Positions 56,225 through 64,000 of a stretch of 64,000 nucleotides of DNA are shown piece by piece. Position 1 is the stretch's first letter. Each line of letters begins with the position of its first letter. The notes beneath the pieces were generated by a model. The model was given only the letters and a program-made list of their open reading frames with translations, did not search any database and had not been told where the DNA came from. The DNA lies in assembly GCF_022682495.2 (NCBI RefSeq), contig NC_071389.1, forward strand, positions 13,631,199 to 13,695,198. Reading direction: 5' to 3'. A program made the translations under genes and the position numbers. This DNA is from Desmodus rotundus. Its lineage: Eukaryota; Chordata; Mammalia; Chiroptera; Phyllostomidae.

Positions 56225-56420
56225 GGAGCTCTTGATCAGCTCCTTTGTGCCAGGGACTAACTGATCAAATTTTATTTTCACAACCCTGGGTGGTTGGAAT
56301 TTATGGTTTCATTTTCTGGAATAGAAAACAGGGCTCAAGGAAATGAAGGGTCTCCCCCAAAGTCACAATGCAAGCAAGTGGAAGAACTGGCCTTTGAAAT
56401 GACTGCCAATCCCCTGCCGG
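56225..56420 (-). repeat. MIR fragment, reverse strand
   Basis: 'gctcctttgtgccagggac' and 'gaaaacagggctcaaggaaatg'. Confidence 0.6.
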
Positions 56421-56972
56421 GTCCCGTGCCCCACCTTAGAGAAGGGATCCACTCAGATTGGTCCTTCATTCTCCCCAGCCACCTATGCAGCTATTTCCCA
56501 TCTCCCTCACATAATAAGGAACTTAAAACTTGCAGCCTAAGTGGGCACCCCCCGAGTCTGCAGCATCCATCCCTTTCACAAGCCGGAGCAAATCCCATGT
56601 TAGACGGCGGCGCTTAGTGGCCAAGCCTGGTAGTGCATCCTGGGTTCATAGATCATGAGTAGTCCTAACATTCATCATGTCAGTAGTTAGTGAGCACCTA
56701 TATGAGCAACGACCTACTGTGTGCAGGGCCTAGGGGTCCCAGAGATGAATGAGATAAGGTCCCTGCCCTCAGGAAACCCACAGTCCTTAGAGGAGACACA
56801 TGTATATCAGAACAATAGGTGGGAGGGGAGAGGATGAACCCGCAACCTCTGGCCGGGGTAGCTGGGAAGCCTCCCCGGCAGACAATGAGTAGGGAGATAC
56901 CAGGCAGAGGAGGAAAGGGTATTTCAGATGGGGCAGCAGCTCTTGCAAAGGCTCTGAGCATCCAGGGAAGGT

Positions 56973-57363
56973 AGGGCTGCAAAATAAAATACAGGACGTC
57001 AGGGTTACGTTTGAATTTTTTTTTTTAAGATTTTATTTATATATTTTTAGAGAAGGGGGAAGGGAGGGAGAAAGAGAGGGAGAGAAACATCAATGTGTGG
57101 TTGTCTCTCACATGGCCGCCACTAAGGACCTGGCCTGCAACCAGGCATTTGACCTGACTAGGAATCGAGCCAGAGACCCTTTGGTTCGCAGCCCGCACTC
57201 ATTCCACTGAGCCACACCAGCCAGGGCTGAATTTTTTTAAATAAGTTTTAGTATAAGTATATATCAAAGATTGCACGGGACATACTTATACTAAAAATTT
57301 TTCATCAGAAACTCAACTTTAACTGGGCATCCTATCCTCTCATCTGCTAACTCTGGCAGCCCT
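56973..57363. mobile_element. palindromic MER53-like DNA transposon, split by a VES SINE
   Basis: Terminal inverted repeats AGGGCTGC (56973-56980) and GCAGCCCT (57356-57363). Inside, a perfect 15-bp inverted repeat pairs 57246-57260 with 57282-57296 (TTTTAGTATAAGTAT and its complement). 'tacaggacgtc' and 'aactgggcatcct' arms complete the palindromic design of a common mammalian nonautonomous element. The family name MER53 is from memory. Confidence 0.65.
57023..57227 (-). mobile_element. VES SINE (bat-specific), reverse strand
   Basis: On the minus strand it runs from a tRNA-like head (A box TGTGGCTCAGTGG, B box GGCTCGATTCC) through 'gagagacaaccacacattgatg' and a CT-rich block to an A-rich tail. 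That is the full VES layout in about 205 bp. A perfect 11-bp target duplication, TGAATTTTTTT, lies at 57012-57022 and 57228-57238. It sits inside a DNA transposon that itself sits in an L2. Confidence 0.92.
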
Positions 57364-57784
57364 CCCAGGGAAAGGGGACGTAATAGCTGCACGTGGCTAG
57401 AGCTGGAGGACACGAGGGATGGGGCAGCAGAGACGGACAAAGGGTGGGTCAGGGAGGGTCTGGAATGCCCCTGAGGAGGACAGCCTTCATCCTGTGGGTG
57501 CTAGGGAAGGCCTCTGCATGTTAGACCCCGTGCTTGGGGCAGGGGACAGAATGCAGCCCCTTCCCTCAGGGGTTGACAGTCAAAAGGATGAGCCGAGCCT
57601 TGGCCCAGGGCGGGGGACGCAGCAGAATGCCCCTCTTCCGGTACCCACAGCAAGCGCTCCAGGGCTCAGAGGAGGGGGCATGTCCGGCTTGGGGGTCAAG
57701 GAGGCTTCCTGGAAGAGGGGGGAGGTGATCTGGCAAAGGAAAAGAGGCTCCCAGTCTGCCATTGCCCGCTGGTATGGGGGGGAG

Positions 57785-58030
57785 CACTCACAGGTCAGTC
57801 CCCCCGTAGCCCCCACATCCCAAGCTCTTTCTCACCTCCTTACCTTTGCACCTGCTGCTCCTTGGTCCAGAATGCCCACCCCCTTCTTTGCCTGGGTGAC
57901 TTCTATTTGTCACCTAAAATTCTACTCCATTTGCCCCCACTCTCCAAGGAACATTCCTTGACTTCACCTGATATCCCACACCCAGGCCAGTTCACACACC
58001 CCTCACCTCATTGTGCTTACCCTACCCCTG
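57785..58030 (+). repeat. L2 LINE 3' region
   Basis: 'ctttgcacctgctgctccttgg' and 'tctttgcctgggtgacttc'. Confidence 0.75.
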
Positions 58031-58031
58031 T

Positions 58032-58238
58032 AAGCATTTTATACACATTAGTTCATTTCATCCTCTAAACAGCTCTTAAGGTAGCTGGTACTATCCCCAT
58101 TTCACAGATGAAGAAAAGGAGGCATAGAGAAATTAAGGAGCTTAACCCGAGGCCACAAAGGTAATCAGCCGTAGAATAAGGATGTGAACCCAGGAAGTCT
58201 GGCTCCAGTTCCTGATCTTAGCCTCTGCACTGTAATAG
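58032..58238 (-). repeat. MIR SINE, reverse strand
   Basis: 'ccccatttcacagatgaagaaaagg' and 'gatgtgaacccaggaagtctgg'. Confidence 0.82.
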
Positions 58239-58239
58239 C

Positions 58240-58440
58240 ACTGTAGTTCCAATTACTGTCTGTAATCACATTGCTCACCTTGAAGTTCATTGTCTCGGGA
58301 GAGTGTTCAAGGGCTCTGTGCATCCCTGACATGTACATGATTGGCATGTACAATCAGGTGTGTGTTTTTCTGCTTAAAGGTTCATAGCATTTCATTAGCT
58401 TCTCAGAGGGGTCCTGGATCCTCAAAGGGTTAAGATCTCC
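58240..58440. repeat. hAT-type relic (MER20-like?)
   Basis: 'ggttcatagcatttcattagc' and 'tcctcaaagggttaag' resemble the end of a common MER element; the name is tentative. Confidence 0.45.
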
Positions 58441-59005
58441 ACACTGTTTGCTTTCTGAACTGGGCTCTCCAAGGCCAGGGCCTGTGCTTAACCTCTGTGG
58501 GTCCCCCGTGCCCAGCCCAGGGCCTAATGCAAAGAGGGTATTTGGGGCAGGTTAGCTGGGCAGCTGACAGATGCCTGAATGAGCATCGGCGGGGCTGGTA
58601 CTCATTTGCATCCAATTCAACCACATCTCCGCCCCAGCTGCAGCAGCTGGCTCTTTGTCCTGTCCCAGGCTCCTTGGGTCACCCCGGCAGTGCTCAGGAA
58701 GTCAGAACTAGCGTTCTGCATCTCCGAAAGGAGGGAACAGTGGGTCCTAGGTGCCCAAACACATGAACCTGAGAGGTGGCCCCTGCATGGTTTTGAGTCC
58801 TAAGGCAGTTCAGCTGACCTTGAGCATAATTTTCGCTTTCTCGCCTGACTCAAGTGTGCTAAGGCTGGATGGGGATCCTTCCACTCAATCCATTAAGGCA
58901 TGGGGCAGGGAGAGGGGTGCGGAAGTGAGCAATGTGGGCCTCCTCCCTGCTGCCAGCAAGAGCTCACAGTCTAGATCCTGGGGTCTGCACGTAGTGACCA
59001 CTCTG
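58440..59005. other. single-copy intronic sequence
   Basis: Nothing recognised. Confidence 0.4.
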
Positions 59006-59009
59006 CATA

Positions 59010-59440
59010 GGTGTATTAGCTGTCATCGAGGTGATGCAACCCCCCAGATCCAATGACCAACAACAAGCGGCTGCATTTCTTGCTCATTGGTTTGGGTCTG
59101 TGGGTCAGCTGAGGTGGCCCTGTTTCATCCGAGGAGTTAGATCAAGGCCTTTTCCGCGTTTCTCATTCTGGAACCAGCTGTTACCCAGGTTAACGGCCCC
59201 CCTCATGGCAGACAGCAGAATAACAAGAGTTCGAGGCAAAACAATAAGCACATGTAAAGCCCCGGCTTGCATCATCTCTTCTAGAATATTCCAATGGCCA
59301 AAGCACGTCATGTGGACAAACTCAGCATCCATGAGGAGGAGAAATACACTCTGCCTTCTTTTGTGGGCAGCGTGGCAAAGCCACATGCAAAAGCTGCGGT
59401 TGTGTGATTCTGTTACTGGGAGGGAGCGAAGGATTGGGGT
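59010..59440. repeat. LTR-like interspersed repeat (same family as 42423-42850)
   Basis: 'tgtattagctgtcatcgagg' at the left, 'gtctgtgggtcagctgagg', 'ttccaatggccaaagcacg'. It ends about 95 bp before exon 7. Confidence 0.5.
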
Positions 59441-59534
59441 GGCCAGACCCACCCCAAGTGGCAGGAGCGGTCAGTGGGCTCTAGACCCACTGTGGGCAAC
59501 AGTCTCGCTAACTGTCTTCTCTGTTCCTCGGCAG

Positions 59535-59697
59535 GAGCTCAGTGAGTACAACGCCACAGCCATAAAAAGCCCCACCAACACGGTCACTGTGCAGGGCCTC
59601 AAAGCCGGCGCCATCTATGTCTTCCAGGTGCGGGCACGCACCGTGGCGGGCTACGGGCGCTACAGCGGCAAGATGTACTTCCAGACCATGACAGAAG
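59535..59697 (+). CDS. EPHB2: EPHB2 exon 7: second FN3 domain, second part
   Basis: This 163-bp exon starts on a codon boundary, encodes 54 codons (about human 477-530) and ends with the first base of a split Ala codon. The peptide begins ELSEYNATAIKSPTNTV, includes the N-glycosylation sequon NAT (N482), the GLKAGAIYVFQVRARTV strand-F region with its tyrosine corner, and GRYSGKMYFQTMTE at the domain end. It completes FN3-2, the extracellular domain nearest the membrane. The acceptor is ctcggcag and the donor gtaaga, both good. It is nearly identical to the human protein as I remember it. Confidence 0.97.
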
Positions 59698-60269
59698 GTA
59701 AGAGGCGTCCAGAGGGCAGGAGAGGGCGCCACTTCCACCGAGAACAAACTCTAGGGCCACCATTCCTACAACGTGCCTTTGTGCAAATTAGAAAATGCAC
59801 CCTTGCTACTTACTGTTAGCCCTCCTCTGCCCCTGGCTGGGACACTTTGTGCACTGGACAAACTGCATGGCCATGTACAGAGGCACTGTTTCAGGGGCCT
59901 GGAAAGGATACACCGCTACCATCATGTGAGCCGGGCTACTTCCTTGCCCACAACTCCTGGGATCTCAGCCTGAACTTGCAGAGTCACCTGAGCAAAGCAC
60001 ACCCATTCCCTGGTCCACATTTTTCTCATCTATAAAATGAAAGCACCCTATTCAATCTGAGAGTGCAAAATTATTCTATCCAAGCACCACTTCAGTGACT
60101 TGCAGTTGGATTGAGAATAATTCTGAAGCCACATCTGAGTTCAGCAGGAAGAAGTGCCGGGGTGGGTCAGTCATGTCTGCCCCGGGCAGGAATGGGAGCT
60201 TGCAGCCCACGTGTTGTGTGCCTCCCGCTCTGGGACCACACGGTCTCTAGATACCCTTCCTGCTCTAAC

Positions 60270-60545
60270 AATCTTTAGGGGCAGCGTAGTTAGAGAGTGT
60301 GGGCTCTGATGCCTGACAGATGGAAATTACAGCAGAGATTCAGCCCTAACTGAGTGACTTGCTTTACCTCCCTGAGCCTCAGTTGTCTCATCTATAAATG
60401 GGGATGGTAACAACTATCTCATCATCATCATCATCAAACTAGTATCAGGATGGGGCTAAATGTACAGGACCTTGCACAGGGTTGGCCCTGGGTCTCACGC
60501 CTAGATAACGCTCACCAAAGAGTAGGTAAGGTTATAGTTGTCATT
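60270..60545 (+). repeat. MIR SINE, nearly full length
   Basis: 'gggcagcgtagttagagagtg', 'gagcctcagttgtctcatc', 'caccaaagagtaggtaagg', with a CAT expansion inside (60417-60437). Confidence 0.82.
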
Positions 60546-61059
60546 TCTGTGAGTCTGGGGGCCCTTCCACCAACCAGCCAAGCTCCTGGATCAGGCTCCA
60601 GCATCCCTTCTTGGCATCAGCTTCAGTCCCTGGGTGTGGGCCTTGGCTTTGGCCTAGTGGGACATTTCAGAGGCCCCTGGGCCTGTACCTTATTACCATA
60701 ATCCTCCCTCACAACGGCCGCCATCTCTTCTAGCATCTCTTCCTCTGTAAAATCCCCCTCCCTCACAGCCAGCATTTTTCACCTCAGTAAGCCGTCTTGC
60801 ATGCTAGATGAGTGTGAATGACGTGGGCGCTGGCGGTCTGTCCCGGTGTCCTCTCTTTATTAACTCAACAAATGTGGTGCTAAGGACCCAGAACTGACCT
60901 TGTCCCTGGCTTCGCCAGTCCCCCGTCTGGTCACAAAACATAATGAGACTAATAATAAAATGAAGTACAATGATGCTGTTGGTGGCATTGAGAATGTACT
61001 GAGTGGTTTCCAAGAGCCTGGCCAAGGCTGAGTGCATTTCATGCATTATCTCATTTAAG

Positions 61060-61530
61060 CCCCACGGCCTTGGGTCAAACAGGCCTGGGTTCAACTGCTG
61101 GCTTTGGCCACTTTCCATGTGACCTCAAGCAAGGCATGACCTCTGTAAGTCTCAGCTTCCTCATCCGTAAAATGGGGTAACAGGCGATGTGTCACTGGGC
61201 TGTTCCGAGAATCAAACAAGATACATAACAAAGTTAGCACAGTGAGCGACCCTTAAAACACTCAGTGATGATTTAGTACCGACTGCTTACTCCCACCCTG
61301 TGTTGTTCTAAGTGGTTTACACTTCGAACGTGGAACGTATGAAGTGCTTTACACCTATGAAATGGAAAGCGTGATCCTCCCCAGTTTGCGGATGAGAAAA
61401 CTGGGCCACAGAGGGGTACCGGTAAGGCACTTTACCAGCACTCGCACAGAGGGCAAGTGGCACTGTCCGGGCACAAACCCAGGGGGTCTGGCCTCAGAGT
61501 CTGAGCTCATAGCTGCCTCTCCACATGTTT
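61060..61530. repeat. two MIR SINEs in opposite orientation
   Basis: A + strand copy (about 61060-61275, 'catccgtaaaatggggtaacag') is followed at once by a reverse copy (about 61275-61530, 'gcggatgagaaaactgggcc'), together a head-to-tail inverted pair. Confidence 0.75.
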
Positions 61531-61549
61531 GCTTCTGGTTTCCACACCA

Positions 61550-61680
61550 GCACTGAGATGTAGGTGTCATGCTCATTTTATAGATGAGAACTTGAGGGCC
61601 GGAGCAGTCCATAGACTTGTTCAAGGTGACCTGTGAGCAAATGACAGCCAGGTCCCCACCCGAGCATGTGACAGGTACTC
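61550..61680 (-). repeat. MIR fragment, reverse strand
   Basis: 'cattttatagatgagaacttgagg', ending about 100 bp before exon 8. Confidence 0.6.
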
Positions 61681-61785
61681 TGAGGAGCAGGAATAGAGCC
61701 TGGATTCCCAGGAGGCCCCGCAGGGCCATGGGACCGTAGGACTCCCAGAGCCAGGAGAGAATACCGTGCTGTGCTTTCTCCTCAG

Positions 61786-61894
61786 CCGAGTACCAGACAA
61801 GCATCCAGGAGAAGCTGCCACTCATCATCGGCTCCTCGGCAGCTGCCCTGGTCTTCCTCATTGCCGTGGTTGTCATCGCCATCGTGTGTAACAG
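61786..61894 (+). CDS. EPHB2: EPHB2 exon 8: transmembrane segment
   Basis: This 109-bp exon completes the Ala codon, encodes 35 codons (about human 532-566) and leaves AG of an Arg codon. The first residues (EYQTSIQEKL) are the short membrane-proximal stalk. They are followed by a hydrophobic helix of about 21 residues (IIGSSAAALVFLIAVVVIAIV, given here only as the span 544-564) and CNR at the cytoplasmic face. The small-residue patch GSSAA lies in the outer half of the helix; at 551 an Ala stands where I remember Gly in human. Processing of EPHB2 by ectodomain shedding and gamma-secretase is known and would act in the region encoded here. The acceptor is ctcctcag and the donor gtgggt. Confidence 0.97.
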
Positions 61895-62830
61895 GTGGGT
61901 GGGCGTCGTCCCCTCCTCCCCCACCCCCCGCCCCGCCAGGCCTGGCTGTGCGTCCATTCAGCCACTCCTGAACAGCGTTTGTGAACTGGGGAGGCTTTCC
62001 ATCCCTACGGGGGCAGGGAGAGGCTCGGGTCAGCCTGGGCACCCTCGAGTGGCCTCCTACCACCTAAATGACCACCAGTAGCAGCCCATCCCTTCGGGTT
62101 AGGCGTTGCCCTTGACAAGTCCACTTCAAGGAGGTGGCACATTGAAGCACTAATACTTCAGCGTGAGGGATGTCTCAGAGCACTGGGCTGGAGGGCTGCA
62201 GGGTGCTAGGAGCTAAGGGGATGGTGGAAAGGGAATGCAGGTGGCCCCCCTTTGGCACTAGTTGAGGCCCCTTCTTGAATGGGGCCGTAAGCAGAGCATC
62301 AGATGGGAGGTTGTGGAGCTCAGGTAAGGCCCCCTGACTGAGGTGGCTGGAAGGATGGAGAGGACGCAGACAGGAGGAGGCCGGGGAAGACACCCCAAGT
62401 GGCTGGCACAGCATGTGCAAAGGCAGGAGGTGGGCCTGGGTCCCTGACCCCTGCTGGGCACATGCAAAGAGACTCTCTTCTTCCTTAAAGAGTTCCCCCC
62501 TTTAGAACAGACTAGGTCACGAGGTCAGATGGACCAAAGCCCCAGGGTTTCTGGGGCCCAGGGCCACAGCCAGAGGAGATGACTTTGCTCTTTGAAAGGA
62601 GCTTGGCTAGAGAAGGGACAGGGGAAATAGTGAGCCTGGACTTGAAGTGGGAGAGGCAGAAAGGGACAGGTGGGGCCAGGACAGGGGAAGCTGCTAGGCA
62701 AGGGGCAGGCAGGGAGGCCTCTGACTGAGATGTGTTTTTGAGGAGCTGCCCACCCTCTCCCTATCACCTACTGCGGCTCCCAGCTCCCCGGGCGCCTCCA
62801 GGTGGCTCCAGCCCTTTGCTCTTGTTCCAG
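61895..62830 (+). other. EPHB2: EPHB2 intron 8
   Basis: A 936-bp intron. A degraded reverse-strand L2 fragment covers much of 62170-62720. It ends in cttgttccag followed directly by AAG, giving a tandem acceptor. Confidence 0.9.
62170..62720 (-). repeat. L2 LINE fragment, reverse strand
   Basis: 'acagcatgtgcaaaggcagg' and neighbouring degraded L2 wording. Confidence 0.6.
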
Positions 62831-62833
62831 AAG
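62828..62833 (+). promoter_or_regulatory. EPHB2: NAGNAG tandem splice acceptor of exon 9
   Basis: The bases CAGAAG put two AG acceptors three nucleotides apart. Use of the first gives Asn-Arg-Arg-Arg-Gly at the membrane-cytoplasm border; use of the second drops one codon and gives Asn-Arg-Arg-Gly. The frame is kept either way. Human EPHB2 isoforms differing by this single Arg are, as I recall, annotated, which fits the site. Confidence 0.85.
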
Positions 62834-62898
62834 ACGGGGGTTTGAGCGTGCTGACTCGGAGTACACGGACAAGCTGCAGCACTACACCAGTGGCCACA
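62831..62898 (+). CDS. EPHB2: EPHB2 exon 9: juxtamembrane segment, first part
   Basis: This 68-bp exon supplies the last base of the split Arg codon, 22 full codons and the first base of a Met codon. The peptide is RRGFERADSEYTDKLQHY followed by TSGH. It is the first cytoplasmic piece after the stop-transfer arginines and leads to the autoinhibitory juxtamembrane tyrosines (human Y596 and Y602), which are encoded by the next exon outside the window. Its start depends on the NAGNAG acceptor: 62831 for the longer form, 62834 for the form lacking one Arg. The donor is gtacgt. Identical to human as far as I remember. Confidence 0.96.
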
Positions 62899-62929
62899 GT
62901 ACGTATGCCCCAGCAGGGCTGGCACCCTC

Positions 62930-63165
62930 GGCCCTTCACTCTCTGGTCCCGGGCAGCATCTCCAGCCTTCTTTCTTGCTGTAATCAGACCAGATGTCAGG
63001 CTATTCCCTGAATGTGCCAAGTTCACTATCACCTCTCAACCTCTGCACATGCTGTTCCTCTTCTGAGCTCCCCCCCTTTTCACCTGAGTGTCTCTTTCTC
63101 TCCCTCAGGCCGTATCACATGCAAACCCCTCAGAGAAGGCTTCCCTGACCCCCACCCACCCGGGC
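62930..63165 (+). repeat. L2 LINE fragment
   Basis: 'cctctgcacatgctgttcc' and 'gagaaggcttccctgaccccc'. Confidence 0.75.
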
Positions 63166-63759
63166 CTTGGGGCTAGCATATGTGTTTGCACAGTGCCCCT
63201 GACCTAGCTACACGGTCATGGCCATCCCCTGGCCTCTCCGATGTTATAATGGGAGCACTGGGGACCCGGAATCGTGTCTGACACTCACCACGGCCTCCAG
63301 CCCCAGCGCACTTCCCACACAGGGTAGTCGCTAGACATACGTTTGAAGAACAGGCACATGGCCCGAACGAGACGAAGAGGACCCTGGGCCCTGGCCTGGG
63401 AGACAAGAGAGAAGGGAGGTGGGAGGCCCCCTGTCATTCCTTCCCGGGAACGCTTCTGGTGACTACTCGCCCCACCCAGGGCCTCCACATTCCCCCACCA
63501 TCCCATCCTACCTCAGGCCAGGGCTGGGAGTGATGTCCCCTCCCAAGGGGCCCTGCAGAGAGAAACGCAGAGTGTAGACTCCTCTCCATTTGGTCCTGGC
63601 AAACCAACAATCTATGGGGGGTGGCGTGGGGGTTGGGAGAAGGTATGTCCTAACACCTCACTCAGAGAACAGGAATCCCAATGGGTCTAATATACAGCTT
63701 CTCCAACTACACTCCGTGGGGGACCATAGGGTTCCTCAATGGCCACTGGGTAAGAAGGG

Positions 63760-63990
63760 CCATCAGCACATCCATTCATTTGTCACGTATTTGTTGTGGT
63801 CTGCTCTGTATGCCAGGCACTGTTATAGGTGCTGGGGACATACGGCAAACGAAATGGCCTGCCCTCATGGAACTTATATCCTAGTGTCAGGGACAGAGAA
63901 TTGAAACAAACAAACAAACATGTAATTAATGAGTAAAGCATGTGATATGTTAGAAGATGAAAGTGCTGTTGAAAAAAAGCCCAAATAGAA
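63760..63990 (-). repeat. L2 LINE 3' region, reverse strand
   Basis: 'cattcatttgtcacgtatttg', 'tgccaggcactgttataggtgctggggac', 'ccctcatggaacttatatcc'; it includes a CAAA run at about 63907-63919. Confidence 0.8.
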
Positions 63991-64000
63991 CAGGGTAACA

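Larger units (their letters stand above)
56680..57560 (-). repeat. L2 LINE, reverse strand, host of nested insertions
   Basis: 'cctactgtgtgcagggccta' and 'gccctcaggaaacccacagtcc' at the left. It breaks at 56972 and resumes at 57364 with weaker L2 wording. Confidence 0.7.
51752..59534 (+). other. EPHB2: EPHB2 intron 6
   Basis: A 7.8-kb intron with a C-rich hexanucleotide repeat near its donor, many MIR and L2 fragments, a DNA transposon interrupted by a bat VES SINE, and an LTR-like element near the 3' end. It ends in gcag (59531-59534). Confidence 0.9.
59698..61785 (+). other. EPHB2: EPHB2 intron 7
   Basis: A 2.1-kb intron carrying several MIR copies (60270-60545, 61060-61275, 61275-61530, 61550-61680) and otherwise single-copy DNA. 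A CAT trinucleotide run lies at about 60417-60437. It ends with the pyrimidine-rich acceptor tttctcctcag (61775-61785). Confidence 0.9.
1..64000 (+). other. EPHB2: EPHB2 gene, internal part (intron 3 to intron 9)
   Basis: Ephrin type-B receptor 2 is a single-pass receptor tyrosine kinase that binds B-class ephrins on neighbouring cells and signals in axon guidance, synapse formation and sorting of intestinal crypt cells. Six exons on the + strand translate, in order and in phase, into a continuous stretch that I recognise as EPHB2: cysteine-rich region, two FN3 domains, transmembrane helix, juxtamembrane start. Exon lengths are 156, 336, 125, 163, 109 and 68 bp. The three N-glycosylation sequons fall where human N336, N428 and N482 lie, which anchors the numbering (about residues 271-590). 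Paralogues EPHB1, EPHB3 and EPHB4 differ more in the FN3 and juxtamembrane sequence. The first three exons and the kinase, SAM and tail exons are outside the window. Confidence 0.97.
62899..64000 (+). other. EPHB2: EPHB2 intron 9 (5' part)
   Basis: This holds a + strand L2 3'-region fragment (about 62930-63165), single-copy sequence with nothing recognised (63165-63760) and the start of a reverse-strand L2 fragment (63760-63990). The next exon is not reached. Confidence 0.85.

Noticed and set aside
57140..57227. tRNA gene suggested by A and B boxes on the minus strand
   Set aside because: The boxes belong to the tRNA-derived head of a VES SINE that continues into a CT block and A tail and has target duplications; not a functional tRNA.
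59031..59819. 262-codon frame containing exon 7
   Set aside because: The upstream part is an LTR-like repeat and intron; only 59535-59697 is coding, bounded by proper splice sites and continuous with exon 6.
61355..61957. 200-codon antisense frame across exon 8
   Set aside because: A shadow of the coding exon and flanking MIR elements on the other strand; no independent evidence.

Overview
The window is vertebrate nuclear DNA and lies wholly inside one large gene on the + strand, the receptor tyrosine kinase EPHB2. Six short, correctly phased coding exons with GT/AG borders are spread over about 24 kb (38538-62898). Joined in order they encode the C-terminal half of the cysteine-rich region, both fibronectin type III (FN3) domains, the transmembrane helix and the start of the juxtamembrane segment. 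The window opens deep in the intron upstream of these exons (intron 3 in the human layout) and ends in the intron before the rest of the juxtamembrane segment and the kinase domain. The signal peptide, ligand-binding domain, kinase, SAM domain and PDZ-binding tail lie outside.

The organism is a placental mammal and very probably a bat. Mammal-wide old repeats (MIR, L2, hAT-Charlie and Tigger relics, MLT1-type LTR) are everywhere. The two youngest-looking insertions, at about 11.89-12.15 kb and 57.02-57.23 kb, are tRNA-derived SINEs that I recognise as the chiropteran VES family. Both are in reverse orientation and flanked by recognisable target-site duplications.

Layout: 1-38537 is intron 3, with ancient MIR/L2 fragments, L1 3'-end fragments (about 12.79-14.10 kb and 34.80-35.17 kb), several DNA-transposon relics, degenerate GGAT and TG arrays, an unusual degenerate 41-bp repeat near 8.5 kb, and single-copy stretches that look like candidate regulatory elements (about 4.7, 23.4-23.9 and 28.7 kb). 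38538-40163 holds the cysteine-rich exon and the first FN3 exon. 40164-59534 holds two long repeat-rich introns around the first exon of the second FN3 domain. 59535-62898 holds the second half of FN3-2, the transmembrane exon and the first juxtamembrane exon, whose acceptor is a NAGNAG tandem site. 62899-64000 is the start of the next intron.

The exons act together as one receptor: extracellular stalk, membrane span and cytoplasmic entry. No second protein-coding gene, CRISPR array, operon or prokaryotic feature is supported. Long open frames elsewhere are chance frames in GC-rich or simple-repeat DNA. I do not see an undescribed biological system here. The most interesting points are the tandem acceptor, the sequence antisense to exon 4 that matches the human locus annotated as MIR4253, the bat-specific nested insertions and the candidate intronic enhancers.
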